Part shown: in pieces, positions 56,949 through 64,000 of the stretch
Layout of the letters: each line of letters opens with the position of its first letter
How positions within the stretch are numbered: position 1 is the first letter of the stretch
Source: Bradyrhizobium sp. dw_78
GTDB lineage: Bacteria; Pseudomonadota; Alphaproteobacteria; Rhizobiales; Xanthobacteraceae
Direction of reading: 5' to 3'
NCBI RefSeq assembly: GCF_018449525.1
Contig: NZ_JAAVUS010000001.1
Location: 124,001 to 188,000, forward strand
Length of the DNA stretch: 64,000 bases
Made by a program: the position numbers and the translations under genes
Notes under the pieces: model-generated
What the model was told of the DNA's origin: nothing
The model's database searches: none
What the model saw: only the letters and a program-made list of their open reading frames with translations

Positions 56949-58895
56949 ATGAATCTTTTCACCAAAGCTGCGGGTCTCGGGCTTCAGACCGAATTTATCG
57001 ACGGGCACGGTCACCGGCATGTGACGGATGAAGCCGCCCTGAAAATCATTCTCGACGCGCTGCCGATTGAGGCGCCGCACCGGTTTCTCAACCAACCGGT
57101 CGTGATTCGTTCAGGCCAATCCTCGCGGACCCAACTTCCGCAGGCTGCCGAAGCGCCGGTGCGCTGGAAAGTCCTGGCCGGCGTTAAGGTTATCGCCGAA
57201 GGCCAGACGGCGGACGGCGTGATCGTCTGGCCAGGCGATCTGCCGCTTGGCTCCTACCGGCTGCACATGACGGACGCCGCGTCATTGACCGACGAGGCGC
57301 CGCTGATTGTCGCACCCGCCAGGGCGTTCGGCGGCGATTTCGACCGTTGCTGGCTGCTGGCGGTCCAGCTCTACGGCGTGCGTTCGGCACGCAATTGGGG
57401 GATCGGGGACTTCACCGATCTTGAAGGCCTCATCAAGCTGGCGGCGGATCTGGGCGCCGACGGGGTCGGCCTCAATCCGCTGCACGCTCTGTTCGACGAT
57501 CGTCCCGGCGATTGCAGCCCCTATTCGCCGAACAGCCGGCTGTTTCTCAACGCACTTTATATCGATGTCGAAAAACTCGACGGCGCGCCGGCCGGAAGCG
57601 GCGAGGCGATCGCAAAGCTGCGAGCCGGCGATCTCGTCGATTACGCCGCCGTCGCCGCGCTGAAATGGCAGGCGTTGCGTGCGGCGTTCGAGAAATTCAG
57701 GACGGGCGCGAAGGACGCCGACCGGCAGGACTTCGAAAAATTTCGCGCCGAGCGCGGTCCGTTGCTGTCGCGCTTTGCCTGCTTCGAGGTGTTGCGCCAC
57801 ACATTCAACACGGCATGGTGGGAATGGCCGGAATCGTGGCGGCAGCCCGATGATGCGACCTGCGCCAGATTGCGCGAGGGGCCGGACGCCGCCGACATCG
57901 GGTTTGTCGAATTCGTGCAGTGGATCGCCGACCGCCAATTGCTGGCCTGTCAAACGCTTGCGCGCAAGCTTGGCATGAAGGTCGGCCTTTATCTCGATGT
58001 GGCCGTCGGCGTGCAGGCGGGGGGATTTGACGCCTGGAATGAACAGGCCGCGATCTCGCGTTATCTTTCCGTCGGCGCGCCGCCGGATCCCTTGAACACC
58101 GCCGGCCAGAACTGGGGCCTTGCCGGATTCAACGCTGCCGGCCTCAAGATCAAATCCTTCGAGCCCTATCGGGAGATGCTGCGCGCGTCGATGCGCTATG
58201 CCGGCGCGATCCGGCTCGATCACGTGCTGGGCCTGAAGCGGCTTTACTTGGTGCCGCATGGGTTTGCGGCCGACAACGGTGCCTATGCGCAGATGCCGTT
58301 CGAGGCGCTATTGGCGGCCACCGCGCAGGAGAGCGTTGCGCATCGCTGCGTGGTGATCGGCGAGGATCTTGGCACCGTGCCGGACGGCTTCCGCGAGCAG
58401 ATGGCCGACTGGGGCATCTGGTCGTATCTGGTGATGATGTTCGAGCGCGACGAACGCGGCTTGTTCTACGGCGTCGATCACTATCGGGCCAATGCGCTGG
58501 TCACCTTCAACACCCATGACCTGTCGACCTATGCGGGATGGCGTTCATTCGCCGACCTCAAGCTGAAGCGATCGCTCGGCATCGATCCCGGCGAAAGCGA
58601 CGACGCGCGCTGGCACGCCTTGTTCATGCTGTCCGAACTGCTGCGTCAAAACGGCATCGATGGCCATGATCTCTATGCGGTGGTGGGATTGCTGGCGCGG
58701 ACCAAATCCCGCCTGCTCACGATCTCGCTGGAGGATCTTCTGGGCGTGATCGACCAGCCCAATATTCCCGGCACCGTTGATGAACATCCGAACTGGCGGC
58801 GGCGGCTGCCGCGGGCAATCGACGAAATCGCACCGGCCATCGACATTGCCGCGCTCAAGGCGGCGACGCAGGGGCGGACCCATGCAAATAGCTGA
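56949..58895 (+). CDS. malQ: 4-alpha-glucanotransferase MalQ
   Basis: A 648-residue GH77 enzyme. VQLYGVRSARNWGIGDFTDL, AIRLDHVLGLKRLYLVP with the nucleophile, VIGEDLGTVPDGFRE with the acid and FNTHDLSTYAGW are standard. It reshuffles maltodextrin chains, giving chains long enough for TreY and freeing glucose. It is divergent from the glgE operon across ~196 bases that must hold both promoters; I see no clear operator there. Confidence 0.95.
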   Translation: MNLFTKAAGLGLQTEFIDGHGHRHVTDEAALKIILDALPIEAPHRFLNQPVVIRSGQSSRTQLPQAAEAPVRWKVLAGVKVIAEGQTADGVIVWPGDLPLGSYRLHMTDAASLTDEAPLIVAPARAFGGDFDRCWLLAVQLYGVRSARNWGIGDFTDLEGLIKLAADLGADGVGLNPLHALFDDRPGDCSPYSPNSRLFLNALYIDVEKLDGAPAGSGEAIAKLRAGDLVDYAAVAALKWQALRAAFEKFRTGAKDADRQDFEKFRAERGPLLSRFACFEVLRHTFNTAWWEWPESWRQPDDATCARLREGPDAADIGFVEFVQWIADRQLLACQTLARKLGMKVGLYLDVAVGVQAGGFDAWNEQAAISRYLSVGAPPDPLNTAGQNWGLAGFNAAGLKIKSFEPYREMLRASMRYAGAIRLDHVLGLKRLYLVPHGFAADNGAYAQMPFEALLAATAQESVAHRCVVIGEDLGTVPDGFREQMADWGIWSYLVMMFERDERGLFYGVDHYRANALVTFNTHDLSTYAGWRSFADLKLKRSLGIDPGESDDARWHALFMLSELLRQNGIDGHDLYAVVGLLARTKSRLLTISLEDLLGVIDQPNIPGTVDEHPNWRRRLPRAIDEIAPAIDIAALKAATQGRTHANS

Positions 58896-58924
58896 ATCTG
58901 AAGCATCCTCACTGGTGATCCAAT

Positions 58925-60730
58925 TTGTCTTGTAAAATCGAAGATTATGGACTGATCGGCGATTGCGAAACCGCGGCATTGGTTGGCCGTGACGGATCGA
59001 TCGACTGGCTGTGCTGGCCCGCTTTCGATTCCGATGCGTGTTTTGCCGCGATCCTCGGCACGGAAAAGCACGGCCGCTGGCTGATCGCGCCCGCGGATCA
59101 GGTCAGGGAAACCTCGCGCCGCTATTGGGACAACACGCTGATCCTGGAAACCCGCTTCGAGACCGAAAGCGGCACCGTTGCCGTGATCGATTTCATGCCG
59201 CCGCGCGGCAACGCTTCCGATATCGTCAGGCTGGTGCGCGGCGTCAGTGGCCGGGTGAAGCTGCGGATGGAACTCGTCATCCGTTTCGGCTTCGGCGCCG
59301 ATATCCCCTGGGTCAAGAAAACCGAGGATGATTCGGCGCTGCTGGCGATTTGCGGACCTGACATGGTTGTGTTGCGAACGCCGGTCCAGACTCGTGGCGA
59401 GCACTTCACCACGATTGCCGATTTCGAGGTGGGCGAGGGGGAGACCCTCCCGTTCGTTCTCACCTACGGGCCTTCCCATCGCGAGGTGCCCGAACCGATC
59501 AATCCTGCGCAGGCTCTCCAGGACACCGAAGATTTCTGGATCGAATGGTGCAGCCGCTGCACCTATGAAGGCGACAGCCGCGACCTCGTGATGCGGTCTC
59601 TGATCACGCTGAAGGCGCTGACCTACGCGCCGAGCGGCGGGATCGTCGCCGCTCCCACCACGTCGCTGCCGGAAAAGCTCGGTGGCGCGCGCAACTGGGA
59701 TTACCGCTATTGCTGGCTGCGGGACGCCACCTTCACGCTGCTGGCGCTGATGAACTCGGGCTACACCGAGGAGGCCTCCTGCTGGCATGGCTGGCTGCTG
59801 CGGGCGGTCGCCGGCGCGCCGGCCAATATGCAGATCATGTACGGCATCATGGGGCAGCGCCGCCTGCTGGAATGGGAGGCGCGCTGGCTGCCGGGTTACG
59901 AGGGCGCGCAGCCGGTCCGGATCGGCAACGCCGCGCATGCGCAGTTGCAGCTCGATGTCTATGGCGAACTGATCGACGCTTTCCACCAGTCGCGCGTCGC
60001 CAGCCTGAAGCTCGATGACGGCACCTGGGATCTGGAAGTCGAGGTGGTCGAGCACCTGGCGCAGGTCTGGGATCAGCCCGATCAAGGCATATGGGAGCGC
60101 CGCGACGCGGCCCGGCACTATGTCTTTTCGAAGGTCATGACCTGGGTTGCCTTCGACCGCGCCGTCAAAAGCGCTGAAAAATTCGGCTTCAAGGCGCCGC
60201 TCGACCGCTGGCGAAGCCTGCGCGACGAGATCCATCGCGATGTCTGCGACAAGGGATTTGACCCGGCCGTGAATGCGTTCGTCGAATCCTACGGATCGCA
60301 ACGGCTCGACGCCAGCGTCCTGCTGCTGCCGGCGGTGGGCTTTCTGCCGGGTTCGGACCCGCGCATCCGCGGCACGATCGAGGCCGTGGAAAACCACATG
60401 ATCCGTGACGGCTTCGTGCTGCGGCACGATCCGCGCGAAATCTCCGAGGAGAAGCAGCCGATCGAAGGCGCGTTTCTGGCATGCAGTCTCTGGCTGGCCG
60501 ACGCCTATGTGCTGGCCGGCGAAATCGCCAAGGCGCAGGCCATGTTCGATCGCGTGGTCGCGGTGGCGAACGATGTGGGGCTATTGGCGGAGGAATTCGA
60601 TTCCGACGCGGGACGCCAGACCGGGAATTTCCCGCAGGCACTGACCCACATCGCCCTGATCAACACCGCCCATAACCTCGGTGATGCGAAGAAAGCTGCC
60701 GAAAAGCCGGTGATGCAGCGCTCGAAATAA
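58925..60730 (+). CDS. Glycoside hydrolase family 15 protein (glucoamylase/trehalase-like)
   Basis: A 601-residue cytoplasmic protein. IEDYGLIGDCETAALVGRDGSIDWLCWPAFDS opens the N-terminal beta-domain, and the (alpha/alpha)6 barrel has GGARNWDYRYCWLRDATFTL and EEKQPIEGAFLACSLWLADA, where glutamates of the GH15 active site are expected. Bacterial members include glucoamylases and trehalases; context (trehalose and glucan genes) fits either. The start is a TTG 29 bases after malQ. Confidence 0.88.
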   Translation: MSCKIEDYGLIGDCETAALVGRDGSIDWLCWPAFDSDACFAAILGTEKHGRWLIAPADQVRETSRRYWDNTLILETRFETESGTVAVIDFMPPRGNASDIVRLVRGVSGRVKLRMELVIRFGFGADIPWVKKTEDDSALLAICGPDMVVLRTPVQTRGEHFTTIADFEVGEGETLPFVLTYGPSHREVPEPINPAQALQDTEDFWIEWCSRCTYEGDSRDLVMRSLITLKALTYAPSGGIVAAPTTSLPEKLGGARNWDYRYCWLRDATFTLLALMNSGYTEEASCWHGWLLRAVAGAPANMQIMYGIMGQRRLLEWEARWLPGYEGAQPVRIGNAAHAQLQLDVYGELIDAFHQSRVASLKLDDGTWDLEVEVVEHLAQVWDQPDQGIWERRDAARHYVFSKVMTWVAFDRAVKSAEKFGFKAPLDRWRSLRDEIHRDVCDKGFDPAVNAFVESYGSQRLDASVLLLPAVGFLPGSDPRIRGTIEAVENHMIRDGFVLRHDPREISEEKQPIEGAFLACSLWLADAYVLAGEIAKAQAMFDRVVAVANDVGLLAEEFDSDAGRQTGNFPQALTHIALINTAHNLGDAKKAAEKPVMQRSK

Positions 60731-60827
60731 CCACAGCGGAATTGTCGAAGTAGGGTGTCAGCCATCGTCCTTGATCGGTACGGCTGCGGCGTATGGGTCC
60801 GGCTCAAGGCCGGGACGGCCTGGGGCG

Positions 60828-61640
60828 TCACCCTGCTTCGTTATTCTTCAAGATCATCTCGATCGCGCCGGCAAACCCCTCATCCTCGTTCGAGGTCGTG
60901 ACATGGGTCGCCTGCTGCTTGATCTCGTCGGTTGCATTGCCCATCGCGATCGACAGGCCGCTGACCCGGAACATCGCGACATCATTGTGCATGTCGCCGA
61001 TGGTGGCGACCGCGCCGGTCGAAATGCCGATCCGTTTGGCCATCGCCTGCACAAACGTGCCCTTGTCGTGACCCGGCGGGGTGATGTCGAGATAATAGCT
61101 CTGCGACCGGGCCGCCGTCGCCTCTGCGCCCAAGGCTTCCTGCATCGCGATTTCGCAGCGTTGCAGCAGCGCCGCATCGGCGCTGGAGCCGACGATCTTG
61201 CAGGCGGCGGAAAGATAAGGCGTGAAATCTTCCACGATGGTCGGATCGGATTGAATGGTGCGCCGTTCAAACGGGACGTAGGCGCCGTTGCCGTTGCGGG
61301 TAAGCCAGCGGTCGTTGGTGAACAGCCAGATATCGACGCCGAACTGGTTCAGCAGATCGAGACAGCGCCGGACCGCCGAATCCGGAATCAGATGCTGCTC
61401 GATCGGGTTCATCTGCGGATCGGAGATCGAACTGCCGTTGAACGATCCGAATGGCAGCGTGAGGCGAAGCGGCTCGATCAGGAAGCGCATGCCGATGGTC
61501 GGCCGGCTCGACGTGACGGTGAAGCCGACTCCGCTGTCCTCCAGGCGCCGCGCCGCCGCCGCGGCCTTCTCGGTCAGAAGCTTGTTTTTGGTCAGCAAGG
61601 TGCCGTCGATATCGGAAACGACGAGGGCGATCCTGGTCAT
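60828..61640 (-). CDS. Cof-type HAD-IIB family hydrolase
   Basis: A 270-residue HAD phosphatase. The nucleophile is Asp10 in VVSDIDGTLLT, motif II appears as TSSRPTIG, and TIGDMHNDVAMF carries the metal-binding aspartates. A C2B cap lies between. HAD-IIB enzymes dephosphorylate sugar phosphates or related metabolites; the position after gntK suggests sugar-phosphate clearance. The ATG overlaps the gntK stop by four bases. Confidence 0.88.
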   Translation of the reverse strand: MTRIALVVSDIDGTLLTKNKLLTEKAAAAARRLEDSGVGFTVTSSRPTIGMRFLIEPLRLTLPFGSFNGSSISDPQMNPIEQHLIPDSAVRRCLDLLNQFGVDIWLFTNDRWLTRNGNGAYVPFERRTIQSDPTIVEDFTPYLSAACKIVGSSADAALLQRCEIAMQEALGAEATAARSQSYYLDITPPGHDKGTFVQAMAKRIGISTGAVATIGDMHNDVAMFRVSGLSIAMGNATDEIKQQATHVTTSNEDEGFAGAIEMILKNNEAG

Positions 61641-62194
61641 GGCTGGTTCCTGTGCGCGGCGCTGTTGTCGGCCAAAGATATTCCGAGCTGACGCATGATG
61701 TCGTCGACGATCGCATCAGGCGACGCATCGATCGAGACCGTTACGGGATTTTCGGCTCTGTCCGGCGGCTCCAGCGTCTTGAACTGGCTATCGAGAAGGC
61801 CGGCCGGCATGAAATGGCCTTTGCGGTTGGCGAGCCTTTCCGCGATCACTTCCCTTGAGCCATCGAGATAGACAATTCGGACGTCGCTTCGGCCATGCAC
61901 GAGAACCTTGCGATAGGAACGCTTGAGCGCCGAGCAGGCGATGACGGCACGCTCGCCTGCCTTGCAGGTCCGATCGATCTCGCTTGCGATCGCCTTGAGC
62001 CAGGGCCAACGATCCTCGTCGGTGAGGGGATGGCCGGCGCTCATCTTGGCGACGTTGCTGGCGGGATGAAATTTGTCGCCGTCGACGCTGCGCCAGCCGA
62101 TCCGCCCGGCCAGCTTGTCGGCGATGGTGCTTTTGCCTGATCCGGAAACGCCCATCACGATCAGGGCGCATGGCGTTCGGCTGACCTCAGGCAC
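61637..62194 (-). CDS. gntK: Gluconokinase
   Basis: A 185-residue kinase of the AAA-like gluconokinase family. The P-loop is GVSGSGKST at residues 15-23. DGDKFHPASNVAKMSAGHPLTDEDRWPWL is the substrate-binding signature, and CSALKRSYRKVL and HFMPAGLLDSQFKTLEPP follow. It phosphorylates gluconate to 6-phosphogluconate, feeding the product line of zwf and pgl. It overlaps pgl by eight bases. Confidence 0.95.
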   Translation of the reverse strand: MPEVSRTPCALIVMGVSGSGKSTIADKLAGRIGWRSVDGDKFHPASNVAKMSAGHPLTDEDRWPWLKAIASEIDRTCKAGERAVIACSALKRSYRKVLVHGRSDVRIVYLDGSREVIAERLANRKGHFMPAGLLDSQFKTLEPPDRAENPVTVSIDASPDAIVDDIMRQLGISLADNSAAHRNQP

Positions 62195-62936
62195 GAAAAT
62201 TCTCCGGCAGCGCCGCCTTGTCCAGAAGCCAGATGGTCTCGCCCTGGGAGCGGGCGCGGTTCGCCGGCAGGTCCTCGCCGTCGAACACGCGGGTCAGGAT
62301 CGCACGTTTTGCGGAGCCGCTGGCTTCGAACAGCATCTCGCGGCAACAGGCCAGCGCCGGCAATGTCAGCGTGATCCGCGGCACGAACGGTTCGACATGG
62401 GCCTTGGGCACGTCGATCACCCAGTGCCGGGTTTCCGCGACGGCGGGATATCCGGGAAACAGCGATGCGGTATGGCCGTCTGGCCCGATGCCGAGCAGCA
62501 CGAGATCGAACAGCGGCCGGGCGGGGTCAAGTTCACCCGCGCCATAGAACGATTTCAGTTCGCTCTCATATTGCCGCGCTGCCTCCAAAGGGTTGGCGGC
62601 CGCGGTCGAAATCGGATGGACATTGGCTGATGGCGCGCACCGATCCAGAAAGGCCAGCCGCGCCATCCTGATGTTGCTCAAGGGATCGTCCGCCGGAACG
62701 AAGCGTTCGTCCCCGCTGAACCAGTGTACGCGGTCCCACGGAATCCGGCTGCGATAGGCCTCTGTCGCGAGCAATTCAAACAGCTGTTTCGGGCTCGATC
62801 CGCCGGACAGGCAGATCGCCACCCGCCCGCTGTTTTTCGCGATCCGCGCCATCAGGCGTTCGGCGGCGGCCTGTGCCAGCGCTGCCGGATCGGCGACCGC
62901 GATCACCTGCGTGGCGGCCTGGCTGCTGCTAGTCAT
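62187..62936 (-). CDS. pgl: 6-phosphogluconolactonase
   Basis: A 249-residue protein of the NagB/Pgl fold. RVAICLSGGSSPKQLFELLA near residue 40, VHWFSGDERFVPADDPLSNI near 95 and LVLLGIGPDGHTASLFPG near 165 are the standard motifs. It hydrolyses 6-phosphogluconolactone made by Zwf. The gene overlaps zwf by eight bases upstream and gntK by eight bases downstream. Confidence 0.95.
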   Translation of the reverse strand: MTSSSQAATQVIAVADPAALAQAAAERLMARIAKNSGRVAICLSGGSSPKQLFELLATEAYRSRIPWDRVHWFSGDERFVPADDPLSNIRMARLAFLDRCAPSANVHPISTAAANPLEAARQYESELKSFYGAGELDPARPLFDLVLLGIGPDGHTASLFPGYPAVAETRHWVIDVPKAHVEPFVPRITLTLPALACCREMLFEASGSAKRAILTRVFDGEDLPANRARSQGETIWLLDKAALPENFRA

Positions 62937-64000
62937 TGGGACCGAGCTTTCGCCAGCTTCGGCCGTCGCGTTTCAGCAATTCTTCCGCTCCGGCCGGGCC
63001 TTCGCTGCCGGCCTGGTAGGTTTCAAGGCCTTTCGCCCCCGCCTTCTTCCAGGCATCCAGGAACGGTTGCACCGCCTGCCAGCCTGCTTCCACGCTGTCG
63101 GCGCGCTGGAACAGAATGTTGTCGCCGATCATGCAGTCGTAGATCAGTGTCTCGTAACCGGTGCTGGGCTCGGCCTTGAAGTAATCCTTGTAGCGGAATT
63201 TCATTTCGACGCCGTCGATCGTGACCGCCGGGCCGGGCACCTTGGTGTTGAACTGCAGCGTGATGCCTTCGGTCGGCTCGACCCCGACCACGAGGTAATT
63301 CTGCGACAGCCGGTCCACCGCCGTGCAACTGAACATCGTGAACGGAGCTTCCTTGAACTTGATCGCCACTTCGGTTCGCTTGACGCCGAGCGCCTTGCCG
63401 GTGCGCAAGTAAAAGGGAACGCCGGCCCAGCGCCAGTTGTCGATGGTCAGTTTCAGCGCGGCATAGGTCTCGGTGGCGCTGTCGGGACTGACATTCTCGG
63501 TCTTGCGATAATCCTCGATCTCGGTGTCGCCGATCCGGTTGCCCAGATATTGACCGCGCACCGAATTCTCAAGCGCCTCCTGTTCGCTCTGGGTCTGAAT
63601 CGCGGCCAGAACGTCGGCCTTTTCCGATCGCACCGCAAAGGCGTCAAATCGCGACGGCGGCTCCATCGCGACCAGCGACAACAATTGAAACAGATGGTTC
63701 GGCACCATGTCGCGCAGGGCGCCCGTGGCGTCATAGAAACTGCCGCGGCGGCCGACGCCGATCTTCTCATCGACAGTGATCTGGATGTGGTCGATGTGAT
63801 TGCGGTTCCAGATCGGTTCGAACATGCCGTTGGCGAAGCGCAGCACCAGGATGTTCTGCACGGTTTCCTTGCCGAGATAATGATCGATCCGGTAGATCTG
63901 GTGCTCTTCGGCGATCTTCAGAAGTTCGGCGTTCAACGCCCTGGCGGAAGCAAGATCGGTTCCGAACGGTTTTTCCACCACCAGCCGCCGCCACGCGCCG
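62929..64000 (-). CDS. zwf: Glucose-6-phosphate dehydrogenase, C-terminal part (5' end outside window)
   Basis: The frame runs off the window edge; about 356 residues are present. VVEKPFGTDLASARALN and the catalytic segment YRIDHYLGKETVQNILVLRFAN with the active-site histidine are clear, as are FYDATGALRDMVPNHLFQLL and PFYLRTGKAL. The enzyme oxidises glucose-6-phosphate to the lactone used by Pgl. Roughly the first 130 residues with the NADP-binding GxxGDL motif are missing only because of the window. Confidence 0.96.
   Translation of the reverse strand, partial: GAWRRLVVEKPFGTDLASARALNAELLKIAEEHQIYRIDHYLGKETVQNILVLRFANGMFEPIWNRNHIDHIQITVDEKIGVGRRGSFYDATGALRDMVPNHLFQLLSLVAMEPPSRFDAFAVRSEKADVLAAIQTQSEQEALENSVRGQYLGNRIGDTEIEDYRKTENVSPDSATETYAALKLTIDNWRWAGVPFYLRTGKALGVKRTEVAIKFKEAPFTMFSCTAVDRLSQNYLVVGVEPTEGITLQFNTKVPGPAVTIDGVEMKFRYKDYFKAEPSTGYETLIYDCMIGDNILFQRADSVEAGWQAVQPFLDAWKKAGAKGLETYQAGSEGPAGAEELLKRDGRSWRKLGPND

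Overview
The window looks like chromosome of a Bradyrhizobium-type alphaproteobacterium (Bradyrhizobium, Rhodopseudomonas or a close relative). The evidence is high GC, abundant short palindromic intergenic repeats of the kinds common in Bradyrhizobiaceae, and family content: an E. coli-like cydAB operon with small subunits, Bug/TctC and TAXI binding proteins, three-domain LigD, DUF3309 and DUF6496 small proteins, and a full GlgE/TreS/TreYZ block. This assignment is an inference from gene content only.

Left part (1-8.5 kb): an MFS transporter tail, then cydP-cydA-cydB-cydX-ybgE (cytochrome bd oxidase) on the minus strand behind a perfect FNR/FixK box. A divergent 24-residue membrane peptide follows, then a gamma-glutamyltransferase-like gene and, divergent from it, a hydantoin-racemase-like gene behind a textbook sigma-54 promoter. 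A DoxX-like membrane protein and two exported cupins complete this part.

Accessory part (8.5-20.3 kb): a GT2 glycosyltransferase and an acyltransferase with AT-richer codon use. Next come a gene fragment truncated by a ~198-bp element that recurs at 19.3 kb, three coupled genes of unclear function, an iron/cobalamin-type ABC importer and a TonB-dependent receptor. In both copies the ~198-bp element supplies the same C-terminal peptide to the gene reading into it. A tRNA-Ile2(CAU) gene closes the region.

Middle part (20.5-30 kb): TctC-type and TAXI-type binding proteins, mobA, a TusA-like sulfur carrier, an OFA-family MFS transporter and a PsiF-like exported protein. After these lies a cluster of small uncharacterised proteins around a DapA-like protein that lacks the Schiff-base lysine. 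Four promoters here, plus the promoter of the following kdp operon, share a bipartite motif CYTAT-N19-TCTCG with invariant spacing. I regard this as the most unusual signal in the window.

Right part (30-64 kb): a micropeptide gene plus kdpFABCDE (high-affinity potassium uptake and its two-component system), a DUF6496 basic protein, ligD (non-homologous end joining), DUF3309 and PHA-granule-associated small proteins. On the minus strand glgE-treS/mak-glgB-glgX-treZ-treY form a six-gene, almost gapless operon. TreS plus the fused maltokinase make maltose-1-phosphate, GlgE and GlgB build branched alpha-glucan, GlgX debranches it, and TreY/TreZ release trehalose. Divergent from it are malQ and a GH15 hydrolase. 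The window ends in zwf-pgl-gntK-HAD, the entry to the oxidative pentose phosphate/Entner-Doudoroff pathways; zwf runs off the edge.
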